In this document: positions 44,654 through 53,714 of the stretch, one piece after another
Layout: every line of letters begins with the position of its first letter
Position numbering within the stretch: position 1 is the first letter of the stretch
Source of the DNA: Marinicauda pacifica
GTDB taxonomy: Bacteria > Pseudomonadota > Alphaproteobacteria > Caulobacterales > Maricaulaceae
Length of the DNA stretch: 64,000 bases
NCBI RefSeq assembly: GCF_004793635.1
Contig: NZ_SRXV01000001.1
Span: forward strand, 868,501-932,500
Reading direction: 5' to 3'
Made by a program: the position numbers and the translations under genes
Notes under the pieces: model-generated
The model's input: only the letters and a program-made list of their open reading frames with translations
Databases searched by the model: none
What the model was told of the DNA's origin: nothing

Positions 44654-46480
44654 ATGAGATCGATCTGGCTTTCAGGGACGGCCGTTGCCGCCCTTTCACT
44701 GGCGAGCATCAACGGCGCAGCCTGGGCCCAGCAGGCAGAGTCACAAGACGCGCGTGCGACCGTCGAAGACGCGCGCGCCTTCCTCTCCGACGCTGAGGCT
44801 GAACTGGCTGAAATGTCAGAATACGCGGGCCGTGTTTTCTGGGTGCAGAACACCAACATCACCTATGACACGAACTGGCTGGCCAGCCGTGTGGGCTCGG
44901 AGAGCACCCAGCTCGCAGTCCGGCTGGCGACCGAGGCTGCCCGCTTCGATGGCGCCGAGCTCCCTGACGACCTGCAGCGCAAGATCGATATCCTGCGCGC
45001 CGGCATCACGATCCCCTCCCCGAACGACTCCGAGGTGGCAGACGAACTCGCCGAGATCACGACGCGCCTGGACTCCACCTATGCCACCGGGACCTATGAG
45101 ATCGATGGCGAGACGCTCGACCTGGGCGAGCTGTCGAATATCATCGAGACCAGCCGCGATCCCGAAGCGTTGCGCGAAGCCTGGGAAGGCTGGCGGACGA
45201 TCTCGACACCGATGGCGGCCGACTATGCTCGTATGGTGGAGATCGCCAATCAGGGGGCCCGCGACCTCGGATTCGAGAACCTGGCCGAGATGTGGCTGTC
45301 GAACTACGACATGCCCGCCGACGAGATGGAAGCGGAGGTCGCACGCCTTTGGGGACAGGTCGAGCCGCTTTACGAAGAGCTTCACTGTTATGTTCGCGCT
45401 GAGCTCAACGAGGAATATGGCGACGAGGTTCAACCGGCCAACGGACCAATCCGCGCCGACCTGCTGGGCAATATGTGGTCGCAGAGCTGGGCGAATATCT
45501 ATCCGATCGTCGCACCTGAGGGCGATGCCGACCCGGGCTACGACCTGACCCAGATCCTGCAGGAACGTGAATATGACGCCCAGAGGATGGTGGAGACCGG
45601 TGAGAATTTCTTCTCCTCCCTCGGCTTTGAAGAGCTCCCCGAGACATTCTGGGAGCGCTCGATGATCGTCCAGCCGGACGACCGGGATGTCGTCTGCCAC
45701 GCCTCGGCCTGGAACGTGGACAATGTCGACGATATCCGCATCAAGATGTGCACGGAAATCAACGCGGAAGACTTCAGAACGGTGCACCACGAACTCGGTC
45801 ACAACTATTATCAGCGGGCCTATAACGGGCAGGATTTCCTGTTCCGCAACGGGGCCCACGACGGATTCCATGAGGCGATCGGCGACTTCATTGCCCTGTC
45901 GATCACGCCGGAATACCTGCAACAGCTCGAGCTGATCGAGCAGGTTCCCTCGGCCGATGCCGATCTGGGTCTCCTTCTCGATACCGCGCTCGACAAGATC
46001 GCTTTCCTGCCGTTTGCGTTGACCGTGGACCAGTGGCGCTGGAGCGTCCTTCGCGGCGATATCACACCGGATGGCTATAATCAGGGATGGTGGGACTTGC
46101 GCACCGCCAATCAGGGCATCGTGCCGCCGGGTCCTCGGCCGGACGATGCCTTCGATCCCGGCGCGAAATACCACATCCCCGGCAATACTCCGTACCTGCG
46201 CTATTTCCTGTCTTACATCCTGCAGTTCCAGTTTCATGAAGCGGCCTGCGAGATGATCGGCTGGGAAGGCCCGCTGCACCGCTGCTCGGTCTATGGCAAC
46301 GAGGAGGTCGGAGAGCGATTCAACGCGATGATGGAGATGGGTCAGAGCCAACCTTGGCCGGAGGCATTGGAAGCCTTCGCTGGCACGCGTGAGATGGATG
46401 GCTCCGCGATCATCTCCTACTTTGAACCGCTGATGAGCTATCTGGATGAACAGAACCAAGGCCGGGAGTGCGGCTGGTAG
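44654..46480 (+). CDS. M2-family peptidyl-dipeptidase (ACE-like)
   Basis: 608 residues; the ATG at 44654 follows GAGGGGAA and begins a signal peptide (SIWLSGTAVAALSLASINGAAWAQ). The zinc site is His379-Glu380-x-x-His383 (HHELGH) with Glu407 (HDGFHEAIGD) 24 residues on, the gluzincin spacing of angiotensin-converting enzyme. Bacterial M2 enzymes remove C-terminal dipeptides from oligopeptides in the periplasm, a nutrient-scavenging role. A strong terminator follows. Confidence 0.94.
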   Translation: MRSIWLSGTAVAALSLASINGAAWAQQAESQDARATVEDARAFLSDAEAELAEMSEYAGRVFWVQNTNITYDTNWLASRVGSESTQLAVRLATEAARFDGAELPDDLQRKIDILRAGITIPSPNDSEVADELAEITTRLDSTYATGTYEIDGETLDLGELSNIIETSRDPEALREAWEGWRTISTPMAADYARMVEIANQGARDLGFENLAEMWLSNYDMPADEMEAEVARLWGQVEPLYEELHCYVRAELNEEYGDEVQPANGPIRADLLGNMWSQSWANIYPIVAPEGDADPGYDLTQILQEREYDAQRMVETGENFFSSLGFEELPETFWERSMIVQPDDRDVVCHASAWNVDNVDDIRIKMCTEINAEDFRTVHHELGHNYYQRAYNGQDFLFRNGAHDGFHEAIGDFIALSITPEYLQQLELIEQVPSADADLGLLLDTALDKIAFLPFALTVDQWRWSVLRGDITPDGYNQGWWDLRTANQGIVPPGPRPDDAFDPGAKYHIPGNTPYLRYFLSYILQFQFHEAACEMIGWEGPLHRCSVYGNEEVGERFNAMMEMGQSQPWPEALEAFAGTREMDGSAIISYFEPLMSYLDEQNQGRECGW

Positions 46481-46504
46481 CCCACAGGTCTTCGGTAGTT
46501 GAAC

Positions 46505-46540
46505 AAAGGGGCGGCTCTGCTGAACGGAGCCGCCCTTTTT
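46505..46540 (+). terminator. Rho-independent terminator
   Basis: GGGCGGCTC / GAGCCGCCC, a perfect 9-bp stem with a 9-base loop and five T, 29 bases after the M2 peptidase stop. Confidence 0.92.
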
Positions 46541-46611
46541 GTGCACAGGCGAGCGATCTTGCCCTGAACCGGTCGTACGGATAGACCGCAAGTCGTGCAG
46601 AGGACGCTTTC

Positions 46612-47460
46612 ATGAACGACTCGTTCAAAACATCGGTCGACCTGAGCGACGAGGACATTCACTGGTCCCCGGAAGACGGGCTCTCTTACGGAAGCTATCT
46701 CCAGCTCGACAGGATTCTGTCGGCCCAGTTGCCGCTGAGCGAAGAGCATGACGAGCTCATGTTTATCGTCATCCACCAGGCCAGCGAACTGTGGCTGAAG
46801 TTGTGCCTGCACGAGCTGGATGCGGCGATCGCACGTGTGGCCGACGGCGACACGCGGCCTGCGATGAAGATGCTCGCCCGCATCGCGCGCATTCAGGAGA
46901 ACCTGACCCAGTCCTGGTCAGTGCTGGCGACGATGACTCCATCCGACTACCTCTCCTTTCGTGACAAGCTTGGCCAGAGCAGCGGCTTCCAGTCGGCCCA
47001 GTACCGCGCTTTCGAATACCGGCTTGGCAACAAGAACCCTGCGCTCGCGCGCGTGTTCGAGAATGAGAGCGACGCATCCGCACTCGTTGAACGCGCCCTC
47101 GCCGCGCCCAGCCTCTATGACGAGACATTGCGCTTTGCGGTGCGTCAGGGCATGACACTGCCTCGCTCGGTCACGCACCGCGAATGGCGCGAGCCCTACG
47201 AACCCAGCGAGGCCGTGGAGGCAATGTGGCGCGAGGTTTATCTGGATACCTCACGCTGGTGGGAGCTTTACGAGTTCGCCGAAAAGCTGGTCGATCTTGA
47301 ACAAAAGTTCCAGCAATGGCGCTTCAATCATATGAAGACTGTGGAACGCATCATCGGGTTCCGGCGTGGGACCGGAGGATCAGGGGGCGTCAGCTACCTG
47401 GTCAAGGCTCTGGAGATCCGCCTCTTTCCCGAGTTGTGGACCGTTCGAACCCAACTTTGA
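46612..47460 (+). CDS. kynA: Tryptophan 2,3-dioxygenase
   Basis: 282 residues of an all-helical haem enzyme that opens the indole ring of tryptophan to N-formylkynurenine. Family blocks: FIVIHQASELWLKLCLHEL, SSGFQSAQYRAFEYRLGNKN, HREWREPYEPS, and FRRGTGGSGGVSYL near the C-terminus. GAGG lies upstream of the ATG. No kynurenine formamidase or kynureninase gene is in the window. The next gene starts 13 bases after the stop. Confidence 0.97.
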   Translation: MNDSFKTSVDLSDEDIHWSPEDGLSYGSYLQLDRILSAQLPLSEEHDELMFIVIHQASELWLKLCLHELDAAIARVADGDTRPAMKMLARIARIQENLTQSWSVLATMTPSDYLSFRDKLGQSSGFQSAQYRAFEYRLGNKNPALARVFENESDASALVERALAAPSLYDETLRFAVRQGMTLPRSVTHREWREPYEPSEAVEAMWREVYLDTSRWWELYEFAEKLVDLEQKFQQWRFNHMKTVERIIGFRRGTGGSGGVSYLVKALEIRLFPELWTVRTQL

Positions 47461-47473
47461 GGAGGCCCGGGCC

Positions 47474-47740
47474 TTGCGTCAGTTCTTTATCTTCATCAAG
47501 TGCGAGCTTGGCCGTACGTATGAAGTCGCGGCCGAGATCGTCGATAGCCTGGCAGAGACGCGCCAGGTCCACTCTGTTTCGGGCGCATACGATCTGCTCG
47601 CGCAGTTCGCCGTCGAGAAGGAGGCCGATATCGGCCGCTTCGTGAACACGAAGGTTCAAACGATTTCCGGGATCAAGGACACACAGACGCTGATCTGCTT
47701 CAACGCGTTCACCTCCGACAAAGGACTTGGCGAAGCCTAG
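47474..47740 (+). CDS. Stand-alone Lrp/AsnC ligand-binding (RAM) domain protein
   Basis: 88 residues from a TTG with GGAGG eight bases upstream. The whole protein is the AsnC_trans_reg/RAM fold (RQFFIFIKCELGRTYEVAAE, VSGAYDLLAQFAVE), with no DNA-binding helix-turn-helix. Such small proteins bind amino acids and can act alone or with full-length Lrp proteins. It lies between kynA and sdaA with no spare bases before sdaA, so a role in sensing tryptophan or serine for this catabolic operon is inferred. Confidence 0.85.
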   Translation: MRQFFIFIKCELGRTYEVAAEIVDSLAETRQVHSVSGAYDLLAQFAVEKEADIGRFVNTKVQTISGIKDTQTLICFNAFTSDKGLGEA

Positions 47741-49123
47741 ATGCATTTTGGTGTTTTCGACCTGTTCAAGATCGGCGTGGGTCCGTCGAGTTCTCATACT
47801 GTCGGTCCGATGAAGGCTGCGCGCCTGTTTCTGGAACGCGTCGACGAGGAAGGCCGCCTGGACGCGATATCGCGCCTGCGGGTGGAAGCGTATGGATCGC
47901 TTGCTCTGACCGGGTCCGGGCACGCCACGGACAAGGCCATGATGTGGGGGCTGGAAGGAATCGCCCCGGAGGAGGCGAATCCTGACCGGATGCCCGCCAT
48001 GATCGAGCGGATCCGAGAGGAGAAGACCCTCAACCTGCTGGGCCGAAAATCGATTGCCTTCGATCCCGAGGCCGACCTGGCGATGAAAGGTGAAACCCGC
48101 CTCCCCTTTCACTCAAATGCCATGAAATTCATTGCACTCGACGAAGCAGGCGATGTTGTCCGCGAAGAGGTCTGGTATTCGATCGGCGGCGGATTTGTCA
48201 TTGACGAGGCCGAGGCCGGGCGCAATTCGGCGGCCGAGGCGCTCAAGGGCGAACCCTTCCCGTTCGATAGCTGCGAAGAGCTGCTGGAGATCTGCGACCG
48301 CGAGAACAAGTCGATCCCTGACGTCATGATGGCCAATGAAACGGCGTTCCGCGACGAGGCGGAGGTGCGCGCCCAGATCGAGTCTGTGTTTGGCGCGATG
48401 GAAGATTGCATCGAGCGAGGGACCCGCATCGAAGGCGAGCTGCCAGGCGGACTGAAGGTGAAACGCCGCGCGCCGGGGATGCGCAAGCGTCTGATGGCCG
48501 ATGCGGCGCGGGCCGAGAGCGATCCGCTTGCCGCGATGGAATGGGTCAATCTGTGGGCCATGGCGGTCAACGAGGAAAACGCGGCCGGCGGCAAGGTGGT
48601 CACCGCCCCGACGAATGGCGCAGCGGGGATTATCCCGGCTGTGGCGCGGTATTTTGACCGGCACTACAGGCGCAGCGAGGACCCCGATGCGCTCGTGCGC
48701 TTTTTCCTGACCGCCGCGGCCGTCGGGGCGCTCTACAAGAAGAACGCGTCGATCTCCGGTGCCGAGGCCGGATGCCAGGGCGAAGTCGGTGTCGCCTGCT
48801 CGATGGCGGCAGGCGGACTGGCGGCCGCGCTGGGCGGAACGAACCGGCAGATCGAAAATGCGGCCGAGATCGGCATGGAGCACAATCTGGGCCTGACCTG
48901 TGACCCCGTCGGCGGCCTGGTCCAGATTCCCTGTATCGAGCGCAACGCCATCGGTGCGATCAAGGCGATCAACGCGGCCCGGCTCGCCATGGTGGGGTCG
49001 GCCGAATACAAGGTGCGCCTCGACCAGGTGATCGCGACCATGCACCAGACCGGCCTCGACATGGCCGACAAGTACAAGGAAACGAGTACGGGCGGTCTGG
49101 CCGTCAACGTGCCGATGTGCTGA
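47741..49123 (+). CDS. sdaA: L-serine ammonia-lyase (serine dehydratase), iron-sulfur type
   Basis: 460 residues; the ATG follows the preceding stop directly. A single-chain enzyme with fused beta and alpha parts: GPSSSHTVGPM at the N-terminus and the [4Fe-4S] ligand cysteines Cys345, Cys387 and Cys398, with the spacing reported for the Legionella enzyme. It deaminates L-serine to pyruvate. The operon kynA-RAM-sdaA therefore channels two amino acids to central metabolism. Confidence 0.96.
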   Translation: MHFGVFDLFKIGVGPSSSHTVGPMKAARLFLERVDEEGRLDAISRLRVEAYGSLALTGSGHATDKAMMWGLEGIAPEEANPDRMPAMIERIREEKTLNLLGRKSIAFDPEADLAMKGETRLPFHSNAMKFIALDEAGDVVREEVWYSIGGGFVIDEAEAGRNSAAEALKGEPFPFDSCEELLEICDRENKSIPDVMMANETAFRDEAEVRAQIESVFGAMEDCIERGTRIEGELPGGLKVKRRAPGMRKRLMADAARAESDPLAAMEWVNLWAMAVNEENAAGGKVVTAPTNGAAGIIPAVARYFDRHYRRSEDPDALVRFFLTAAAVGALYKKNASISGAEAGCQGEVGVACSMAAGGLAAALGGTNRQIENAAEIGMEHNLGLTCDPVGGLVQIPCIERNAIGAIKAINAARLAMVGSAEYKVRLDQVIATMHQTGLDMADKYKETSTGGLAVNVPMC

Positions 49124-49435
49124 CCGCCTGAGATTCCGGTCTCCGGCGAGACAACGACTCCTACTACTATCACGACTATCACGCGGCCGCGGACAAGAGC
49201 GTGGAGGCGTGCCGGGCCTCAGCGATGAGACAGAGCCTTGCGACTATAGCGTCGCGAGTGGCCGGGGTGGATAGACCGCGCGCTCCGAGACCGGATGCGA
49301 CTTTGGGCCTGGAACCGCAGCCGCCTCTCTTGCCCCCTCAAAGCCGAATGCGTATCCCGGCCTGAAGCGGGGCAGCATCGCTGTCGCCCGGGTCCGAGCG
49401 CGGGATGGCGCGACCTCACCGGAGCCTTTGTCGTC
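49124..49435 (+). other. 312-base intergenic region without a supported gene
   Basis: It contains a small GTCTC-CGGC-GAGAC hairpin (about 49140-49153), too short and without a T-run for a terminator, and a low-complexity patch (CTACTACTATCACGACTATCACG). An in-frame extension of the next gene upstream to 49295 is Arg/Cys/Pro-rich with no family match and was not accepted as coding. Confidence 0.4.
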
Positions 49436-49879
49436 ATGCGCAGCACGCCCGACCGGGTCCGCCAGGCCCTCAGCTTCGAGGCGATCGGCCTCGTCATCGT
49501 CACGCCGCTCTTTGCCTGGCTGTTCGATCGCCCGCTGGCAGAGATCGGGGTGCTTTCGCTGGTCAGCGCCACCATAGCCACGGCATGGAATTATGTGTTC
49601 AACCTGATCTTCGATCATGTCCTCAACCACTGGCGTGGCACACCGCGCAAGACATTGCGTCTGCGTATCCTTCACGCGATCGGTTTCGAAGCGAGCCTGG
49701 TGATCATCCTGCTACCCGTCTTTGCCTGGTGGCTCAGCCTGTCCTTGCTGGATGCGCTCGTCATGGATAGCTCCTTCGCCCTGTTCTACATGGGCTATAC
49801 TTTCGTGTTCACCTGGGCCTATGACTCGATTTTCCCGCCAGAGGGAACGCCTGCGGCGGACACGAAAAACCCCGGATGA
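49436..49879 (+). CDS. PACE-family efflux transporter (AceI-like)
   Basis: 147 residues, four membrane helices formed by two bacterial transmembrane pair units. Glu15 in helix 1 (LSFEAIGLVIVTPL) matches the essential Glu15 of Acinetobacter AceI, and the repeat (GFEASLVIILLPVFAWW) places a second Glu in helix 3. FNLIFDHVL and YTFVFTWAYDSIFP are typical. PACE pumps export chlorhexidine, acriflavine and short diamines. The ATG at 49436 gives the family's normal length. Its end overlaps the terminator of the opposite-strand operon. Confidence 0.9.
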   Translation: MRSTPDRVRQALSFEAIGLVIVTPLFAWLFDRPLAEIGVLSLVSATIATAWNYVFNLIFDHVLNHWRGTPRKTLRLRILHAIGFEASLVIILLPVFAWWLSLSLLDALVMDSSFALFYMGYTFVFTWAYDSIFPPEGTPAADTKNPG

Positions 49880-49894
49880 GCTGGTCACCCGGGG
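49865..49894 (-). terminator. Rho-independent terminator for the CoA-transferase operon
   Basis: On the minus strand CCCCGG...CCGGGG is followed by TTTTTC. It lies about 30 bases past the scoB stop and overlaps the last codons of the convergent PACE gene. Confidence 0.65.
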
Positions 49895-49923
49895 CATAAT
49901 CGATCGACTTTTTGTCAGCAGGC

Positions 49924-50571
49924 TCAGGCAGCGACGCTGTCGGCCACTTTGTAGCTGGCTTCTGTCGCCTGGGCGATTTCATCCAGGGTGACGCCCGGCG
50001 CAAGCTCGACCAGCTTCAGCCCGCCTTCGACCACATCGAAAACGCCAAGCGTGGTGATGATGCGGTCGACGCATCCCGTGCCGGTCAGCGGCAGGGAACA
50101 CTCCTTCAGGAGTTTGCTTTCGCCGGCTTTGTTGGTGTGGTCCATGATCACGACGACGCGCTGCACGCCGGCGACGAGATCCATGGCCCCGCCCATGCCC
50201 TTGACCATCTTGCCGGGGATCATCCAGTTGGCGATATCTCCCTTTTCCGACACTTCCATCGCGCCGAGGATGGACAGGTTGATGTGTCCGCCCCGGATCA
50301 TGGCAAAGCTGTCGGCCGAGCTGAAATAGCTGGTCTTCTTGAGCTCGGTGATGGTCTGCTTGCCGGCATTGATCAGGTCGGGATCGACTTCGTCCTCGCG
50401 CGGAAACGGGCCCATGCCGAGCATGCCGTTCTCCGATTGGAGCGTGACGTCCATATCATCGGGAATGAAGTTGGCGACCAGGGTCGGAATTCCGATCCCC
50501 AGATTGACGTAGAAGCCGTCCTGCAGCTCTTTCGCGGCGCGTTCGGCGAGTTGTTCGCGGGTCCAGGCCAT
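49924..50571 (-). CDS. scoB: Succinyl-CoA:3-ketoacid CoA-transferase, subunit B
   Basis: 215 residues with a GGAGA site before the ATG. The catalytic Glu lies in [27 protein letters not shown] and [16 protein letters not shown] are further family blocks. With subunit A it moves CoA from succinyl-CoA to acetoacetate for ketone-body and poly-hydroxybutyrate use. The AtoA/CtfB-type homologues are an alternative label. Confidence 0.94.
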   Translation of the reverse strand: MAWTREQLAERAAKELQDGFYVNLGIGIPTLVANFIPDDMDVTLQSENGMLGMGPFPREDEVDPDLINAGKQTITELKKTSYFSSADSFAMIRGGHINLSILGAMEVSEKGDIANWMIPGKMVKGMGGAMDLVAGVQRVVVIMDHTNKAGESKLLKECSLPLTGTGCVDRIITTLGVFDVVEGGLKLVELAPGVTLDEIAQATEASYKVADSVAA

Positions 50572-50589
50572 GTTCTGTCTCCTTCTCGC

Positions 50590-51282
50590 TCAGGCGCGCG
50601 TCGTGCGCTGTTCGATGCGCTTCTCGTGATCGCCCTTGATGAGGCGCTTCACGAAAATAGACGGGGTGTGGATGTGATCGGGGTCAAGCTCGCCCGGTTC
50701 AACGATTTCCTCGACCTCGGCAATGGTCACCTTGCCGGCCGTGGCCATCATCGGATTGAAGTTCCGGGCTGTCTTCCGGTAAACGAGATTGCCCTCGGTG
50801 TCCGCTTTCCAGGCTTTGACCAGGGAAACATCGGCGATGAGCGCGGTTTCCATGATGTAGGTCTCGCCGTTGAACTCCTTGTGATCCTTGCCGTCCGCGA
50901 CCAGCGTGCCAACGCCGGTCTTGGTATAGAAGGCCGGAATACCCGCACCCCCGGCCCGGCAGCGCTCAGCCAGCGTGCCCTGGGGATTGAACTCCAGCTC
51001 CAGCTCTCCGGAAAGAAACTGCTTCTCGAACGTCTTGTTCTCCCCGACATAGCTGGAGATCATCTTCTTGATCTGGCGCGTCTGAAGCAACAGGCCGAGG
51101 CCGAAATCGTCCACGCCCGCATTATTGGAAATCACGGTGAGATCCCGGGTTCCGCTGTCGCGCAGGGCCGTGATCAGATTCTCCGGAATGCCGCACAGGC
51201 CAAAACCGCCTGCCATGATGGTCATGCCGTCAAACAGCAGGCCGTCGAGTGCAGCGGCCGCATCGGAATAGACTTTCTTCAA
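50590..51282 (-). CDS. scoA: Succinyl-CoA:3-ketoacid CoA-transferase, subunit A
   Basis: 230 residues from a TTG with GGAGAG upstream. The oxyanion/CoA motif [14 protein letters not shown] and the [22 protein letters not shown] block identify the alpha subunit. It lies 18 bases upstream of scoB, forming a two-gene operon with its own terminator. Confidence 0.94.
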   Translation of the reverse strand: MKKVYSDAAAALDGLLFDGMTIMAGGFGLCGIPENLITALRDSGTRDLTVISNNAGVDDFGLGLLLQTRQIKKMISSYVGENKTFEKQFLSGELELEFNPQGTLAERCRAGGAGIPAFYTKTGVGTLVADGKDHKEFNGETYIMETALIADVSLVKAWKADTEGNLVYRKTARNFNPMMATAGKVTIAEVEEIVEPGELDPDHIHTPSIFVKRLIKGDHEKRIEQRTTRA

Positions 51283-51381
51283 GGAAGGCTCTCCCTCGCC
51301 GATTAGATTTCAACGTTCGTTGAATAAGAGGACTCCGGGCCGTTATATCGTGCCTGCATGCGAAAGCCAGAGGCGAAATGT

Positions 51382-52296
51382 TCAGGCCTTGCTGGAATCG
51401 CCGATATCACGTCCGGCCTGCCGGTCGATCTCCACAGCAAGCGCGCCTCCGAAGAACACGGCATAGGAGGCCCAGTAAATCCACAGCAGGAAGACAATGA
51501 GCGCGCCGAGCGGCCCGTAAGTGGTCGGATTCACGATCGTCGACACATAAAGTGTGAAGCCCTTGGAGATAGCGAGCCAGATCAGCGTCGCGATGGCCGC
51601 GCCGGTAAAGGAGGCGCGCCAGCTGGTCTCCCCTGCCCGCTGCATCACGTAACGGTAGAGCAGGCCGAGCGCGAGGATCATGGTCCCACCGGCAACCGTC
51701 CACTCATTGATAATTGGCGATATGTCCGCCTGTGCAAAGCCGAGTGCGGACAGGAAGGGCCGCAGGAGGTTAGGCACGGTCAGAATCAGCAGGTTGGCGC
51801 CGATCAGCAGGAAGCCGGCTGCGAGCACCGCGCCCATCGCGATCAAGTTGAAATGGACGATGTTGCGGATATCGCCCTTGCGCGCGATCTGGTTGAGGCC
51901 GGCGATGATGGCCTTGGCCCCGCGTCCGGCAGCGAACAGAAGGATCGCGATCGCAACGAGGCTCTGAACTGTCAGCGAGAGCGTCGGCGTGCCGGCAAGA
52001 TCGGAAACCATGCGCTGGATGAACTGATAGGCGGTCGGCGGCATGATCTCGGCGATTCTGAGCGCACTGAGCTGGTTGAGCGCGTCCGAGGCGGAAAACA
52101 TCAGACCGTAGACCGAGGCGCCGACCAGCACGGCCGGAATCAGGGCGAGCAGACCAAAGAAGGACGCGCCGCCGGCAAACAGCATCACTTCGCGCGCCAT
52201 CATACGGTTTATGGCTTTCACCCCGATCGCGATCGGAGGAATGGCCATGGCGCGTTCCGACACCTCCTGGCCAAGCTTGATCAGCTTCCTATGCAT
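51382..52296 (-). CDS. YihY/BrkB-family inner-membrane protein
   Basis: 304 residues from the ATG at 52296; a TTG directly before it is possible. About six membrane helices; family features include FAGGASFFGLLALIPAVLVG near the N-terminus and YGPLGALIVFLLWIYWASYAVFFGG at the end. The family was once called ribonuclease BN by mistake; it has no proven enzymatic role and is thought to be a transporter or flippase-like protein. Confidence 0.9.
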   Translation of the reverse strand: MHRKLIKLGQEVSERAMAIPPIAIGVKAINRMMAREVMLFAGGASFFGLLALIPAVLVGASVYGLMFSASDALNQLSALRIAEIMPPTAYQFIQRMVSDLAGTPTLSLTVQSLVAIAILLFAAGRGAKAIIAGLNQIARKGDIRNIVHFNLIAMGAVLAAGFLLIGANLLILTVPNLLRPFLSALGFAQADISPIINEWTVAGGTMILALGLLYRYVMQRAGETSWRASFTGAAIATLIWLAISKGFTLYVSTIVNPTTYGPLGALIVFLLWIYWASYAVFFGGALAVEIDRQAGRDIGDSSKA

Positions 52297-52337
52297 CAAA
52301 GCCGTCCGGTCTCATTATTCGCCCCTGCCGGACATGG

Positions 52338-52500
52338 AAGCGCCGGCCGCAAGAACGGCCGGCGCTTTCTTCAGGTGAAGCCCTGAAAGAAACCGCCGGC
52401 AGCGCGAGGGACTGACATAGAGTTTGCCGGCGGGTTCGGAAAGGAGCTTGTGTTCTGGCGTGTGAACGCCGGCTGAACACGCCTCCGCCCTGCCGCCGGC
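52338..52500. repeat. Cluster of GCCGGC-containing inverted repeats
   Basis: The gap between two minus-strand genes (52297-52505) contains a perfect 11-bp hairpin AAGCGCCGGCC / GGCCGGCGCTT (52338-52367, followed by TTCTT on the plus strand). A second inverted pair, CCGCCGGC (52393-52400) / GCCGGCGG (52426-52433), follows, with further GCCGGC copies near 52470 and 52496. The first hairpin could end transcription, but its T-rich side points along the plus strand, where no gene ends. No coding region seen. Confidence 0.5.
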
Positions 52501-52505
52501 CAACA

Positions 52506-53663
52506 CTATGCCGGGCCGCGACCGGGAGTGGACACGGCACCAGACGACATGAGGGCCTCGATCTTCTGCGCGTCGAATCCCCAATCGGCCAGCACGTCAC
52601 GGCTGTCCGCCCCGGGGCGGGGGGCCGGGCCCTGAATCTTGCCCGGTGTACGAGAAAACCGGGGCGCGGGCGCCGATTGCGGCACGCCATCAACCTCTTC
52701 AAAACTGCCGCGCGCCTTGAGATGGGGATGGTCCCGGGCCTCCTCGATGCTCAGCACCGGCGCGAAACAGCAATCGGTGCCTTCCAGCGTCTGTGTCCAC
52801 TCGGCGCGAGAGCGGGTCTTGAAGGTGCGTTCCAGAAGGGCGCGTAGCTCGGGCCAGCAGGTCGGATCGTACGGGTTTGCCGTAACGGGCTGATCGCCAA
52901 TGCCGAGCTTTTCGAAGAGCAGCTGGTAGAATTCCGGTTCCAGCGGCCCGATCGAGACAAATTTCCCGTCGCTGCATTCATAGCACCCGTAAAAGGGCGC
53001 GCCGCCGTCCAGCAGATTTTCGCCGCGCTCGCCGGACCAGAGCCCGAGGGCGGAAAGCTGGTGCACCGCGCCGAGCAGGGAGACGGTTCCGTCCACGATC
53101 GCCGCATCCACGACCTGGCCCTCCCCGGTCTGGCGCGCATGGGTGAGCGCGGCCAGGACGCCAAGCGCGAGATAGAGGGAGCCACCGCCGAAATCGCCCA
53201 CGACATTGAGCGGAGGAACGGGGTGCGATTTCGGCCCGATGGAGTCGAGCGCTCCGGTCAGCGCGATGTAGTTCAGATCATGGCCAGCAGCATGGGCGAG
53301 CGGGCCGTACTGGCCCCAGCCGGTCATCCGTCCGTAGACAAGGCGGGCGTTTCGCGCCAGCACGATGTCCGGCCCGAGGCCCAACCGCTCCATGACGCCC
53401 GGGCGGTAACCCTCAAGAAGAATGTCGGCCTGCTCGAGCAAGGTCAGACAAGTCTCTACACCTTCGGCGCTTTTCAGGTTCACGCCGACTGATCTGCGGC
53501 CCCGCGCCAGCACTTCGGCGGCGCCGCCCCCGCCGGCTCCGGGCCGGTCGATCCGGATGACGTCCGCGCCGAGATCGGAAAGCAGCATCGCGCAAAAGGG
53601 CGCCGGGCCAAGTCCAACAAATTCGACGACTTTAACGCCCCGCAAAGGCCCGTGTGCTTTCAT
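52506..53663 (-). CDS. Alpha-methylacyl-CoA racemase (CoA-transferase family III)
   Basis: 385 residues. The N-terminal CaiB/BaiF fold starts LRGVKVVEFVGLGPAPFCAMLLSDLGADVIRID. The racemase catalytic pair matches the M. tuberculosis enzyme: His128 (AGHDLNYIALTG) and Asp157 (VGDFGGGS). These residues favour racemase over formyl-CoA-type transferase activity. It epimerises 2-methyl branched acyl-CoAs before beta-oxidation. Confidence 0.9.
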   Translation of the reverse strand: MKAHGPLRGVKVVEFVGLGPAPFCAMLLSDLGADVIRIDRPGAGGGGAAEVLARGRRSVGVNLKSAEGVETCLTLLEQADILLEGYRPGVMERLGLGPDIVLARNARLVYGRMTGWGQYGPLAHAAGHDLNYIALTGALDSIGPKSHPVPPLNVVGDFGGGSLYLALGVLAALTHARQTGEGQVVDAAIVDGTVSLLGAVHQLSALGLWSGERGENLLDGGAPFYGCYECSDGKFVSIGPLEPEFYQLLFEKLGIGDQPVTANPYDPTCWPELRALLERTFKTRSRAEWTQTLEGTDCCFAPVLSIEEARDHPHLKARGSFEEVDGVPQSAPAPRFSRTPGKIQGPAPRPGADSRDVLADWGFDAQKIEALMSSGAVSTPGRGPA

Positions 53664-53714
53664 CTAAAATCCCCGGATGGACTGGGTTGAACAATAAACA
53701 AGGGAATCTGGGTT

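Noticed and set aside
49295..49435. N-terminal extension of the PACE transporter
   Set aside because: The added 47 residues are Arg/Cys-rich without similarity. The ATG at 49436 places the essential glutamate at position 15, as in AceI.
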